DNA of 64,000 nt from NCBI GenBank assembly GCA_964023275.1, contig OZ029915.1, positions 21,852,775-21,916,774 of the forward strand, given 5' to 3'. The notes under the pieces were generated by a model. It was not told the DNA's origin, searched no databases, and was given only the letters and a program-made list of their open reading frames with translations. A program made the position numbers and the translations under genes. Numbering within the stretch: position 1 is the stretch's first letter; every line of letters begins with the position of its first letter. This document shows positions 1 to 12,234 of this stretch, piece after piece. This DNA is from Norana najaformis (taxonomy: Eukaryota > Annelida > Clitellata > Crassiclitellata > Hormogastridae).

Positions 1-254
1 TTCTTCAACTCAACGTCGAGGGTCTTTAGAAGGCCAAATGCAATATCATCAGCAGCAGAGCAGTGGGAGATCCAGGACTGCTTGCGTGGCATCGACCCTG
101 CTCATTTTCCGCATGAGCTCCACATTCTGGCAGTCCACTACGCACGGGTTTGGTCTAAGGGTCGCCGGAATATAACCAAGAGAGGCGGGGGGCGAACCGT
201 CCCCACCCCATCGCGCCTATTGCTAATTCCGCCACTGCACCATAGCCCATCGGC

Positions 255-1640
255 AGAACATTGACGTCTTCTGTCTGCAGGAGACCGACATAGCGGACGA
301 ATTAGGGGATGATACTCAATCGAAGGATTTGACCTAATTTCATCAGCACCAGACTCACGCTATGACCATGCAACATGCGTGCGTTCGGAGGTGGCTGATG
401 CCTGTGGAATTAAAGCTGGAGGATTCAGAATTGGAAACATCTTTGATTTGAAGCGTACATTGGACCACGAAGTCTCTTCCTCAGTACGAGCGCCCGGTAA
501 TATATATGGGCGATTTCAACAGCCAACGATGATATGACATGATGTCACGCAACGTGGGACTTTCCACTCTGCCAGATGGTCTAGAGATTGCTCACTAGGT
601 CTTTGCTGGATTGGCTCCAGAGGTTAAAGGGCAATGTCGGCGAGTTAAACGTTATTGGATGACTTTCCACACAGCCAGCACAGATTAAGTACTTATAGCT
701 ATCCACATTTGAATCCAATAATAGATTATCTTGTATAAACGTCGATGGAATTTTCTGAGGGCTAATTGGTAAGAGTACACTAAAGCTTTGAAATGTAGTG
801 TCGTCACAGTTCTAACATGAATCAGTTCGATCGAAGAAGCATACCGAGGCTTTCAATAAGCGATCTTCAAAGCAGCCGGTGTGTCCATTCCTCGTGGTTG
901 TAGACCTGTCTATATACCGTACATGAACGCCGAGTGCATTTTTTAAGCTCTACCAGAACAATATGAAGACTCTGGTGACTCAGATATATTGCTGCTCAGG
1001 TGATTGAATCTCTGGATGCGGCAAGGGATTGCCGCAGCACGCACGCTGGATCGAAACAGGAAAAAAATTAGCTTTACGACATCAAGTCGAAAATGCTGGA
1101 ATTTTATCCGCCGCCTGGGCACCGCACAGAAAACATCGGCTCCAAATCGCCCTCTTGTAAGACCCAACGCAATTGCGAGTCATCTTTTCCGTGGGCCATC
1201 TTATCCTAAATTGGCACTTGAGAAGCAACATCAAAGCCAAGTTCAAGATAAGTGGCGAAAAGTTTGCAATCAGCAAGCAGAATGTGACAGCCGTGTAGAA
1301 TCAACCGTTGCCAACTTCAGGCAGCGCTTGAAAGTGTTAAATTAGGAGCCACCGCAGACTATGATAACATCTTGCCTGAGTTTGTAAACTTGGTCCCAAG
1401 GTGCTTAAATGGCTTGAACGTTTAACACACGGATCATCTGGGAAAAGACGCTTCATCAAACATGGCTCCATCCCGAAACCACATAAGGACCTTCGTAAGG
1501 TGGTTAGTTGTCGTCCAATATCCTTGCTTTCCGTAAGTGTCAAGCTTCTCGAACGGTTAGTTCTCCAACAGATCAGCCGGTCTTAGAAAGCTCTATCACA
1601 GCCAAACAGGCAGGTTTTCGCCAGGACAAAGCAGTTGCAA
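255..1640 (+). mobile_element. Degenerate non-LTR retrotransposon (LINE), endonuclease plus reverse transcriptase remnants
   Basis: Pieces of an APE-type endonuclease and a reverse transcriptase lie in order on the plus strand. At about 257-292 the translation reads NIDVFCLQET, the first conserved endonuclease motif. At 497-520 it reads VIYMGDFNS, matching the GDFN catalytic motif. At about 1,470-1,580 IPKPHKDLRKVVSCRPISLL and then KLLERLVLQQI match the RT start, and at 1,604-1,625 KQAGFRQ matches the next RT block. The frames change between blocks and stops are frequent, so it is not functional. Spacing fits a Jockey- or RTE-like element truncated after early RT motifs. The 5' end may lie left of the window. 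The clade is not resolved by eye. Confidence 0.75.
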
Positions 1641-1659
1641 TCAAGTCTTCGCTTTGAGC

Positions 1660-1880
1660 CGTCTGTCTATATGGCCTCTAGGCTTCAACTTGCCTCGGCG
1701 ACTGCATTTCCGGCGATCCATGGTTGCAGTGAAGACATCGTCGTCAAATGCTGTGAAGCCACAGATCCTTCGCGCAGCTGTGGAGCAGCGCAGACACTGG
1801 CACACGCTGTCGATGTCTGTCCGCAAACACTTTAAGATGGCGGACTATTGGCTCTTGTGTCGCTGGTGATGACGCTTGCT
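1660..1880 (-). repeat. Dispersed coding-like repeat, copy A
   Basis: This stretch shares an ordered set of matches with 11,085-11,285, including GACTTGCCTCG-like and CTGTCTGTCCGCAAACRC words and the shared end GATGACGCTTGC. Read on the minus strand both copies give a related peptide with TAARRI, then FDxDV, then RGKxKP in the same order. This suggests an old mobile-element open reading frame, perhaps a LINE ORF1 or a linker region. No known domain is recognised. Confidence 0.5.
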
Positions 1881-3484
1881 AGACGCGAATCGCATATGTT
1901 AGAAGAATTGTGGCATTGTAGGCACTACTATCTCGGTGATGGACTCCATCCAGACAATAATGCGCCCTTTAGAGCTGTTTTTTATTGTAGGTCTAGTCAA
2001 TGAAACGGTACAAGACTGAGTTTCTTCATGGGCTCCATTACTAGATAATTTGTCTTCTAATAATCTGGTCACAGTTTTTTTAATGTGTAGGCTAGCAAAG
2101 AGTCAGTCGAACGCCACACGATATCGTATAATGCCGTGGCAATGGATATCCGTCATGGAATCTGTCCTGGTTCTTTTTCAAATGGCCTCCCTATAATCGC
2201 CCAAGGTTTTCCTCAATTGGCAAATGGTCAATCCTGCGTCCATCTGGCCACAGGATGAGCTGTCATGCGGTCGTTACATAAATACGCAGACACAGATATG
2301 CACTGAGGCGGAGGGATACGAGGAGGGAGGGATACGGCCACACGACAAGAATTCAATATTCAGCGCATAAGAATTCGGTGGAAGATGGCGGTTCGTCTTC
2401 CACATTCTGTCGACGATGACCGCTGTTCAAATGAATGCAAATGGATCATTATGGACCCAAAACTGCTTCCCCTTTGGGTAAATGTATATCCACGTCACAT
2501 CACATGTATTCTGGCTATATATATATATACATATACATATATACGCACAAGTGTAGGTACAGGCTTTCGATTAAGGCTACGAGATCCAATTATTGAGGAA
2601 AGGTCAAAGATCGCACGGCATATATATGTCGTATTAAAGAAGTCCAGCACTGCGGAGTTTTAGAGGAGCGATTTGGCGAATACGTATCGCAATCCGATTA
2701 AAACCAGAAGAGATACACAGATAGACACGCCACCATCCGTTAGCATTTTGATCCAGTTCATACATACAAAAGCAGACGTGTGTAAACGTCAGACACATCC
2801 GCACACATAGTATCTAACACACACACACATACAGTACACACACATACATACACGCGCACTCACGCACGCGCACACACACCATATATATATATATACCATC
2901 AAGGGCACACAAAGAGTATAATATGAAGACCTTATCGCGTATCGTGAGTCGTATTATCTGCGCTATCGTGATTACATGCTCTATAGCTCCTTAAAAGTAC
3001 CTTATCTTATTTGCGCCGATATCAAAGACCACCAGCCCTAGCTACGATACATACCACTTGGGTATATACTTTGACCAATACTTCTGATATCTTTGTTAAT
3101 TTCAGTGTAAATTTTTGACTGAAAATCTAAGGATGGTGCAATAGATGCTTCAAAAAGGTGCCTCTAACTGGATCTATGTTTTTAAGGTTCTACTTTATTT
3201 GGATTAGATAGGTATTCTTGATCATTCAATCCAACAGACTATTGAAGCATTCTTATGTAGTTTTGTTGTGAGTGGAAACACGTTTGAACCACCCGTGGCG
3301 CCCCTTCCAGCAGCAGCTGCAGTATGACTACCTGCGTCTGATTGGGCTTCACAGAGGCTGTATGACGACATGGGCTTTGTCGTCACGATCCAGGCCATCA
3401 ATTTCCCTCAGATACCAAGACACAGCCTACATGCATAGCTCCACAATTTGGCGGCCTGCCTATCCTCCTGCCTGTCTGTCTGCC
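1881..3484. other. Stretch without a recognised gene
   Basis: I see no splice-bounded or long coding stretch here. It holds short AT tracts near 2,517-2,545, the CA/TA microsatellite at 2,815-2,895, and ordinary unique-looking sequence. An open stretch of 71 codons from 3,272 has no recognisable domain. Confidence 0.5.
2815..2895. repeat. CA-rich then TA microsatellite
   Basis: An impure ACAC/ATAC run with CGCG interruptions is followed directly by a pure (TA)n run ending at about 2,895. Confidence 0.9.
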
Positions 3485-3487
3485 TAG

Positions 3488-3650
3488 GGCATGGCAGCCT
3501 ATTGGTTTAATGCGCTCGGCCTGTAACGCAGTGAATAAGGGTTCGAGCCTCCCCTGAGATGTTTATTGTGTAGGGACCTTAAGCAAGTCCTTCACTCACA
3601 ATTTCTCAGCGCCATCGATTGATGCTTAGTCATTAGAGAGTGGCGCTTAA
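3488..3650 (+). mobile_element. tRNA-derived SINE
   Basis: The head resembles a tRNA gene, with a box-B-like GGGTTCGAGCCTCCCC at about 3,540. After it comes GACCTTAAGCAAGTCCTTCA, the motif that follows the tRNA head in many invertebrate SINEs. The minus-strand copy at 28,560-28,712 aligns along the same length, so this is one family. The 22,208 SINE shares the head layout and the post-head motif. The 3' boundary is approximate. Confidence 0.6.
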
Positions 3651-3701
3651 TAAATGCAGAAATATGCCTATATCTCTATATGTCCATCTGTTACCCATTA
3701 G

Positions 3702-6134
3702 GTGCTTGCCTTCTTCGCTGACTACGGTCTTGAAAGACGCAGCAGACGAGCGCCCCTTTATCAGCATTATCGAAGCAACATGCGGCTCGTCATCAGAGAC
3801 CTCGTTCCCTCCTCCTCTTCATCGTCGTCGTCTTTGATGATCCAGCCGGGGAAGACGCAGCGCTTTGCCTGTTCATTCGACGTCCCTAAGATCCCCCCGT
3901 CGACGCTGTCGTCCCTCACCCAGCCAATCGCTGAGATGAGCAGCGAGAGCCGGCAGGACGTCATCGTCATCGACGACCGACAACCTCTCATCAGACACAA
4001 ATACTTCTGCAAGGTTTACACTCCGTTTCCTTTATATGGTCCGTTATGAATGCGATGTGCATCTCGCTTATAATATTAGTCGATTTATATGAAGCTCCGT
4101 CGCCCTCCTTAAGCGCGCATGAGGCTTCTTGGGATATATATACATATATATGTATATATATATGAAAATAATATTATGAATATATGTCGTGTGTTAATCA
4201 ATTAATCGAGGAAAAACTGGATATTCTAAAGGTACACAAAGAACCCACACCACGTTTTGCATTGCCTCCGTGACAGTCAACACAAATGCCAAAGGGATTT
4301 TGGCTGTATTGGACTGTATTCAATACAAGGGAAGGTGTCATACATCATTCATTATGAGCCCGATAACTGATTGTCTTCAGACCCGCGGGACGGGAGCGGA
4401 AAGATAATACTTCATGGTGTCCATTCACAACAGCAGGACTGTACCATCACAACGGAATTCCAGGCAGTTTTTGTGTCAGTAATAGATTTGTTTATTGATA
4501 AAACCAAACTGTGCTCTTATGAATGCAACTTTTTATAGTTGGACACAATTTGCTCCAATTATTTACTAAATTTGCGAAAGTACCGTTAGTAAAAAAATAT
4601 ATAGGATTTGTGCAGTGATACATTTTCAAAAAATCTCAGGCTGTATAGATCTACGAATAAACCTGCAGTAATGAAAACCAAATTTGCATCTTATGAATAC
4701 AGCTTTTACAGCAGCACAAATCCTCAGTCTCCCGCCTCTCAAATACCCTCTAAAAGTGCCAGTTATAAAAAGTATATGTACATGCATGCATATGTGTATG
4801 TACGCATGCATGTAAGTATGGATGTATCCTTGCATGCATGTATAATATGCATGTATGTATAGCATGCATGCATGTTTGTAGGACCTACGCATGCAAGTAT
4901 TTATGTATGCGTGCACGCATGCATATATGTATATATGTATGCATGCATGTGTTTGTATGTACGTACATGCGTACGTACGTAGTTGGCTGAACATTTTAGT
5001 ACCTTCTAATAATCTCTCGATGGTGTTCATCGTTAGCCTAAATAAACTTAGAGCTCAATAAGAACAAGTTCATCCATAAGCAACTAATGTTCGAATACCT
5101 GGAAAAGTCATAACCGGCCCAACCAACGGAGTCCTGTCCAAAGTAAATAGTTGACACGAACTTCAGAGTTCCTGGTTCGTGTTGCATTGATTATGCGGCT
5201 GATGACAGCCTGAGACAGTCCGCAGCACACGATCCACGCTCACCGCCTGCATGGCACCCCCTCGCAGATGGTATTTAGACGCAGCGTCTGGAATATCTCT
5301 CAAGTCACCAGGTCTGTGCAGAACATGCAGTCGTCAGTAACCGGCCAGCCAGTCAGTTAGCGAAGAATGCATGTCCAGCACAGGCCTAGAGCACCTCTGT
5401 GACTGACGATCGACGCCACTTCAAAGACTATACCACGCCTTTACAGCAATAGAGTTCCGGGTTGCAAATTGCATATGTTATTCTGGGACTCCACACTACA
5501 CACTAGAACAAATCTATTTCTTGTACAGACTTAACGAAGTATGACAGAGATAACTAACTAACTTTATGAAGCAGTCAACAGCTGCTCCAGAGGTTTTTTG
5601 AGGCCACTGCTGGTGTAAGACCTCCACGCGTGTCGCCAACCATTGGAGGGCTAATCCACTTTGGCCATCATCACCTGACAGATGGCTACTTCGGCATAGT
5701 ATGCTAAGCCGGTAATCTCTTCCCTAACGAAGTCTCTTGCACGTCAGTTGTCACTTAGTGATGAAAGTTATTAGAAACTGATGCAAAAATGGAGTCCGTA
5801 TTGCGTTATATTAAGGCTAAGGTTCACATTGGATGCTTGCTGCTTGCGTTTTTGAGTTATGGTATCCGCAGCATCATCCGTTGGTTCCGTTGGTACCGTT
5901 GACCGGCTCTGTCGTTTGCTTGATAGAAGAGGTAAATTCGTCAAAAGATAACGGACTGTAGAGCAAAAACAAAGGTTTTTGGAAATCATATTTTAATACT
6001 TGCAAATAAGTATTTTCTGACTTTCTAGGTATTGACCTGACTGCGGCTTTTGTTTTTGGTGCAAATCGGGTGATGCTTCGTGCATTAGACAACATTAGAC
6101 AACCAAAGAAGCTGCTAGTTAATTAATTAATTAA

Positions 6135-6171
<37 letters not shown>

Positions 6172-7134
6172 TTCTGGCATCAAACGTCACTACCTTCCCA
6201 ACATCTGCTATGCTGCTATTCTGTAAGCTTATCCCTAAGTTTGTAGAATCCACAACATAGAAGTGTAAAAATTAATGTAAATGTACGTGGGTTTTCTACT
6301 ATAGCGACCGTATATACAGAATTCAGCAATGAGTGGTCGCTGAAATAAACAGTAGCCCCATTAGTTAAAAATTTCACCAGAAAAAGCAAACAAAAAGTAT
6401 TGAATGCATCTCGACATTGATGCTCAATTACTTTCCACTATCCACCGCATACATCTGAAGCCTAAAGCTTCACACGTACCGAGTCTCAAAAATCTGTAAC
6501 GCAAATGACGTCATTAAGTAAAATTCTAAGTGTGATCTAATGTTAGTAATAAAAAATTCAGACAACTATGCTAGTGAATGTGTTCCTGTGCTTCACATTG
6601 CGCAATAATCAGCTAAAACTTGTGGTGATGGTGGCGATGGTGGACGTAGTGAGAGCAGAGTTGTGATGATGACGACGACGACCATGGCGGTGATGATATT
6701 GGCGGCGGTGTTGTTGGCGGTGGTGGTGGTGGTGATGCTGGGAGTGGTGTCGGTGGCTTGAATATGTTGATGATGACTGCTGCGTCGATGGCGGTTATGA
6801 AGATTGTGGCAGCTGGCGTTTAAGATGATGACGATGACGAAGAGGATTCTCGTTGTCTTTCAGCTGGTGGTTGTGCCTCAGTGGTCGAGGCCTAATGAGA
6901 TGGTGATACCGGTTGAGGTGAAGATTGGTTCGCATCGGTCTGTGAAGCTGACGATGACACCGGCCAGTGCCAGCAGCCGTCGCAGCAGCCGCAGGAGCAG
7001 CGGAGCCGTAGCAGGATGCAGCCGAGATGCAGACGAGGCTCAGCATCACAGTAGCAGAGACGGAAGCCTCAGCAGTCGGGCTGCTGCCGAGCTAAAGCCA
7101 TCTCTCGAACTGTCTGTGTTCGACGTTCGCAAAG
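3702..7134 (+). CDS. Alpha-arrestin (arrestin domain-containing protein), two internal exons
   Basis: Two exons belong to the C-terminal arrestin fold of an ARRDC-type adaptor, a family that links membrane cargo to HECT ubiquitin ligases. Exon A (3,702-4,013) is 104 codons, opens after TTACCCATTAG and ends TGCAAG before GTTTAC. Exon B (6,864-7,134) opens after TTGTCTTTCAG and ends AAAG before GTAGGC. Both meet in phase 0. Exon A carries IQPGKT followed by FDVPKIPPSTLSS, matching the family's SGKTE...LKIPPVSPS segment. The joint gives HKYFCK then LVVVPQW, and NEMVIPVEVKIGS, where the family has its closing strands and P(L/I)VIGT. A serine run (residues 37-44 of exon A) and a Ser/Arg-rich insert in exon B are lineage-specific. 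The N-terminal arrestin fold and last exons were not found. The exon A donor (GTTTAC) is weak. The intron is 2.85 kb. Confidence 0.65.
4760..4990. repeat. ATGC/ATGT-rich microsatellite
   Basis: A long impure array of GCATGCATGTATGT-like units is largely self-complementary, so it can form hairpins. The open frames across it are artefacts of the repeat. Confidence 0.9.
6135..6170. repeat. (TAA)n microsatellite
   Basis: About twelve AAT/TAA units in an uninterrupted run, preceded by a TTAATTAA stretch. Confidence 0.95.
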
Positions 7135-7214
7135 GTAGGCAGATATATAGGCCTACATACATATGTATATAAATATATATGCATATGTAAATAAATGCAT
7201 ATATATATACATAT

Positions 7215-7765
7215 GTATGTCTTGTCTTGTCTTAAGCCATCTTCGATCCGAAGTTGGGTCGCACCATGAACCGTCCGTCTCCAGATGTTCTATCTTCAAT
7301 TGTCCTCAGTAATTGACTCAGTAAATCCTGTCCAAGACCTTATGTTCTCAATCCAGGCTGTGCGTGGTCTTCCACGTGCTCAAGATACAGTACCTTGTTG
7401 TACGTTGTATGTTGTGCCTTCCATTATTTCTTTCTCCAAACAGTCTCCATTTTCCTCATAATATGACCAAAGTATGTCACCTTCCTTTACTTGATGTTAC
7501 TTAACAGTTAACGTTGCATGCTGGTTTGTTCCAGTATCCATTCGTTGGTTTTCCTTGCCATCCAAGAAACTAGTGGCATCTGCCTCAGTCCCTTCATCTC
7601 AAATCAATTTACCCTTATTTCGTCTGTTCTTTTGATGGTCCACCTTTCGCAACCATAAGTTGCAACTGGCCATATCAGTACCACCCTCAAAGGTCTAATT
7701 TTAGTTGTAACTGGTAAACCATGAATTTTTAATGAATTTTACAACACAAATATGTACGTTGCTGT
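7215..7765 (-). mobile_element. LINE 3' coding remnant (RTE-like reverse transcriptase tail)
   Basis: On the minus strand the translation includes KVTYFGHIMRKMETVW and, further on, RFMVRPNFGSKMA. This resembles the post-RT tail of RTE- and R4-like LINEs (typically FGHIMR followed by an Arg-rich W..I segment). The frame is interrupted and the element is truncated at both ends. The plus-strand open stretch at 7,732-8,160 has no domain. Confidence 0.55.
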
Positions 7766-7799
7766 GTGCTCCTGTGTGCTATACACAATTTAACACACT

Positions 7800-9465
7800 G
7801 CATAAGCAGCTTTATCAACAATTTCCATCAGTTCGTCGCCCACAGAAAATCTCAGTCACAGCCAACAGTCGACGGCTCTGGCCGAGCATTGAATCTCATG
7901 GGATTTTGCCCCAACCAACATCTTCGATTCCAGATTCTATCTATCTATCAATCAGGAGACGTTTATTCGTTTACTCATCTTTCCTCTTAGTGCTGTCACT
8001 GACTATCAGTTTTCATCTTGTTTTGACTTTTGCTCGCGCCCTCCCTTCTACTTCCAGAAGCATATTTCTCTTCAGACGTCGAATCGCAAATGCTTTTCGC
8101 AAAATAAGAGTTTGTGCGGACAAATGCAGTGACTGGATAAAGAGTGGGTGCCGATGTTGACGGTACGTCGTACAGTAAGTCGTCACTTTCGTTATTTCAA
8201 AGAATAGCCTACCCCTGCGTCGTATTTAGGAGTGGCTGTGTTTTTCTTGGACCCGGGCGCGTGTCGATCCATGCCGAGAAGTGCTTTTGCCCTGGATTCG
8301 CCATCGGCTTACGGTAAAATGGCAATACAGTTACATGTCGAAAGCGCATGAATGCTGTCTGGAAGGAGTTGTTGAGATGTATGACTCTGGATGGCAACAA
8401 TGTATTGGCTTTATTAGGCCTAGATTCGCTCGATCCGGAAAATCAAAGGGCAATCATGCACTGTAGTCTGTGTTTGCACGACAGACATTATTGCAACTAA
8501 TGGTCCTATCATATACATTAGGCGTTACGGCTAGTAATCCTTGCAAGCACGAGACAGACTAATCACTCGACTTGACCAGTTAAAGAACACTTTGTTCGAG
8601 TATTAAGTGTAAAAAACACGCTGTTCCCAGACAGCAGCAGGCCACAGCAGATAGACAACTTATGGCTGTGAGCGGTCTTAATAACCGTATGATTGTACGA
8701 GTGTAATTAGTGGACCTTGCAGTTAGGAGTGGGGGCGTGTCTTGTCAAAGGCAGCTTCGTGTTATGGTTGGTCGGGAACGAGGCATATACCGCAGCTTTA
8801 CAGATATGTTAAATATCCATGTTTCTGCGACTCTGAGATGCTCTCAAAATGCACCAGATAAATGTTCAAACGCATGCATAGATAATGTATCGTCTTTATA
8901 TCTTAATCAACTTTAAAGTGTCGATAAACCGAATTCGTGGAAAACTAATATAGGGCAACAGAATTTGATTAGATGATCCGCCATGCCACAAATAGATTAA
9001 TTAGCTTAATTAAGCAATAAATGGCTGAAGTAGTAGCTTAAAATACGCCCGTTATCTTCTCTTATTTTGCAGAGCCACTGAATTATGAGGACCATTTTCG
9101 AGAAATTCTGCGCGACAAGTCTTCAACTGCAAGACTTCACCCTCCGCTACAAGAAATAGTATCGTGATCACGTGAACTAGCGCTCAAATACGATCAGCCT
9201 ACACCGGTTCGACATCGTTTGCTATCAAATATCGAGAGCAAACCTAACTTTCTTACTTACTTAACCAAGGCTCAGTCATGACAAAGCAGCAATCACAATC
9301 CACCGTTGGCCCATGCACTGCTAATTATTATTCGCCAGGTATATTTAAAAAAAAATTAAGCAATTAAATGACTAATAGTGTGTACATAATCTATACATTT
9401 AAACAGGCAATAACAACTCTTTCGTAAATCGCAATGAATATGAAGCACAGTGCTAATCTTCATAA
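7800..9465. other. Stretch without a recognised gene
   Basis: I found no splice-bounded exon, RNA gene or mobile-element protein here. Composition is mixed, with a higher-GC patch around 8,080-8,290. Confidence 0.5.
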
Positions 9466-9469
9466 TTTG

Positions 9470-9545
9470 TAATTGTAATCTGACATTTATAAAGGGCCAC
9501 TTCAAGAATAGACTCATCAGAGGCGCTCCCGATCCAAACCAGTGA
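9470..9545 (-). mobile_element. LINE (L2/CR1-like) 3' end fragment
   Basis: The pattern is TAATTGTAAT, then TTTATAAAG, then CTCATCAGAGGCGCTC. It recurs at 11,785, 52,470 and 61,316, and the last of these is attached to LINE-like coding sequence. All four copies read in the same orientation. Confidence 0.5.
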
Positions 9546-9849
9546 GACTATTGTCAAATAACACAGACTTCATAATATTAATATAATAAAAGGCTAAGAC
9601 ACGTAAGTGGTCATCCAGTTATTAGACTATTTCAGGCGAGTGAAATATGGGCCTACTGATTAGTTGATTGACCAGCAAATGTAAACTTTTATATCAAGAT
9701 ATGCCAAGATGCAAATAAGATGCAGATTTCAAGTATTATAATAAACAGCGTTTAACAAATTTCAACATAATTATAGTTTAACAAATATCATTATTATTCT
9801 TAATAACAACATGTTAATCATGCCTATAGTTTCAGCAATCTGCAGACAA

Positions 9850-10030
9850 TCTACAGAAATCAAATAAGGTAAAGTAAGTCAACGTCAACGGCCCTGACAA
9901 CAATAAGATGTCGTTAAACACGAGATACACTTTACAGAAAATATCTTTTATAATACAATGTAAGGTCAAATAAGGTCAACGTCAACGGCATTGTGAGCTT
10001 TGAGATGTCATTAAACACTGGATTCTACTA
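9850..10030 (+). repeat. Two neighbouring copies of a short dispersed repeat
   Basis: The block GTCAACGTCAACGG, a short gap, then GATGTCRTTAAACAC occurs at about 9,878 and again at about 9,973. A third copy lies at 49,163-49,225, where it reads GTCAACGCCAGTAGCCCTGG before GATGTCGTTAAACACTGG. This may be the 3' part of a SINE family, but no tRNA-like head was seen. Confidence 0.55.
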
Positions 10031-10340
10031 CAAACATTACTCCCATTGTTTATGTTACAAATCCTATAAATTTTATAAATTAGTTTTATAAATTAATGCA
10101 TCTGCAGTAGGCCTAATACCAATTATCGATATGACGACGTCGTTAAATGAACGATATATAACGCATATACAATGAAATATACTTTCTTCGGCAGAAAATA
10201 TATAGGCTTAGGCCCTTTTCACCTCTGCCGCTTGAGTTCGAATACCGTGCTCATTGTGTGAAATCGACATAGTCGAATATGAGAACATTTTGGATATTGC
10301 TTTCATGGCCCCAATGTAACAGGGAGCAACAGGCGATTCT

Positions 10341-10341
<1 letters not shown>

Positions 10342-10379
<38 letters not shown>

Positions 10380-10870
10380 GCGGTAGCTAAGGAAACATGG
10401 GAAGGATAGGAAGTTGAGCAAAGGGAGATTGGAGAGAGGAGTGGGATGTTGGGAATGGGAGATTGGAGACCGCAGGGATGACGGGGAATGAAATGGGAAG
10501 AGTAGAGTAAGAGTGAGAGGGAGAAGCGGACAGCAAAATGGATTTTATGAATTCAAGAGAGAAAGCGGGATAAGGAGAGACCAAAAAGCGAGCAGAGGTT
10601 AGAAAAAGGGAGAGGCTTGAGATGGGGAGATTAGGGAGAGATTATTTGAGAGGGCGGTGTGGTTTGGAGTGTAAATGGAATGGATGGTAGAGGGAGAGTG
10701 ACAGGGAGAAACGGAAAGCAACAGATGATTTTATAAATGTAACAGAGGGAGTGGGAGAGGGAGAGGCTAAGAAAGGGCAGATTGAGGAAACACGATTTTA
10801 TAGGAGTGAGGAGGTTGGAGAGGGAATGAGTTGTGAGAGGGGAGAGGAGAGCGAGAGGGAGAAACAAGAA
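10342..10870. repeat. (ACAG)n microsatellite followed by a GA-rich tract
   Basis: About ten ACAG units at 10,342-10,381 lead into roughly 480 bp of impure GGGAGA/GAGAGG sequence. The purine-rich strand is continuous and the open frames on the other strand are low-complexity artefacts. Confidence 0.9.
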
Positions 10871-11084
10871 GCAACTGAGGATTTCTCCATAAGGAATATT
10901 TTGCTGAACTAGGTTAACTACAATTCACCATATTAGTTATATCCTACGATGGTTACCTTATGTTTAAAAATGTTCTCGCCGTTTAACATTTTTAATTTCT
11001 CCACTTGTCAGTTTCAAAATGACCTTGTGAGGATCCTTCAGAAGATTTAGTGAGTGTCACTAACCACTCCCTCATTGCTGAGCT

Positions 11085-11285
11085 GTCCATCTGTCCTTCA
11101 GGCTTTGACTTGCCTCGACCGCACCAAAACGATTTCGAACGAGCCAGAATTGCTGCCCCTACATCTTCATCAAATGAGGATGAGCCCCTGATCCTACGTG
11201 CAGCTGTGACGTAGTTCAGACTATGTCGCTGTCTGTCCGCAAACGCGTTTCGATGGCTCTTCATCTCGCCGTTGATGACGCTTGC
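11085..11285 (-). repeat. Dispersed coding-like repeat, copy B
   Basis: This is the second copy of the 1,660-1,880 repeat. The minus-strand frame is open for 90 codons here and reads TAARRIRGSSSFDEDVGAAI, then GRGKSKPEGQMDS. The better-preserved frame suggests that it once encoded protein. No domain is recognised. Confidence 0.5.
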
Positions 11286-11784
11286 AAGTGGCTTGGCATG
11301 AACCGTTAACTTAGGCCTACATTGATAAATAGATAGTCCTTGGTATTACCAAACATCCATCTGGTATATCGCACTACTAAACGGTGCACATAGCCTATTT
11401 GACACTGAGAAATTAAAATATCAGGATTATGTTAAATAGGCCTATCATCTACAAAAAAGAAAGCTTAGTGCATTTCGATGTTTACCTATCATTATATTTA
11501 CCCATGGCAATTGTGATTCGTCAAAAAAGAAAAATTGCTTTCCAACTATTGATGGAAACTGGAAAGGCTACGTCTCTTCTAAATCTTGCAGCCAATAGGA
11601 ATCGCGAAAACCAACGGCATTGAAACGATGGGTTATTTAGTGCCAGACATGAAACAGAACGCTGGTTTCTCTCGTATCCAATGAAATGCTAGTCAAACTA
11701 CTTCCCATTTCCACTGGAACGCTGATCCTGATCCAATACTTTTGACTGGGTCATGACTGTAAATTTATATAGCCAAAGGACCAA

Positions 11785-11860
11785 AATTGTAATAGTAATT
11801 ATAAATTTGTATAGCGCCTCATAAAGAGAAACTAATCAGAGGTGCTCAAATGATGCTTGT
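11785..11860 (-). mobile_element. LINE (L2/CR1-like) 3' end fragment
   Basis: TAATTATAAATTTGTATAGCGCCTC followed by ACTAATCAGAGGTGCTC matches the 9,470, 52,470 and 61,316 copies. Confidence 0.55.
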
Positions 11861-12234
11861 GAAGTTTTTCCTTTTCTTGTGATTTTTCGATACGCCACGT
11901 ACAAATGCGAGCGTCTATAACATGAGTGTATATCGACGTTACGCGGTCTTCGGACAGCGCGAGGAATGGCGCGACTACTCGCCATCTGTTGAGGAACGTC
12001 GCAGCTATTCACGAGATGTCGCTACAGATAAACATTCAGACTCACGATTTGTCGCTAAGATAACTTCTCGGACAAGCTAGCATCTTCTAGAATTCGCTGC
12101 TATACCACAGTACCACACACTATCCTAGACGTCAATGACTTACATTAATCAATACAGTATAGACAAGAATTTATCAGAGACAAACGAACAGGCTATGGAG
12201 ATGGTTGGCCCTCAATAGATTCTAGACAGCTTCT

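Larger units (their letters stand above)
4014..6863 (+). other. Intron of the arrestin-like gene
   Basis: This intron holds microsatellites (ATGC-rich 4,760-4,990; TAA 6,135-6,170; a GGT/GAT-rich stretch about 6,610-6,790) and no recognised coding sequence. Around 5,150-5,760 the base composition is higher in GC and may be an old repeat, but no protein motif is visible. Confidence 0.5.

Noticed and set aside
1004-1345. 113-codon plus-strand frame before the RT blocks
   Set aside because: It lies inside the decayed LINE between endonuclease and RT and has no independent domain.
4608-5030. Open frames rich in Met/His/Tyr on both strands
   Set aside because: Produced by the ATGC/ATGT microsatellite.
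7732-8160. 142-codon plus-strand frame
   Set aside because: No domain, no splice signals, overlaps minus-strand LINE debris.
10342-10381. Short regular repeats as a CRISPR-like array
   Set aside because: Pure ACAG microsatellite without spacers, in a eukaryotic genome.
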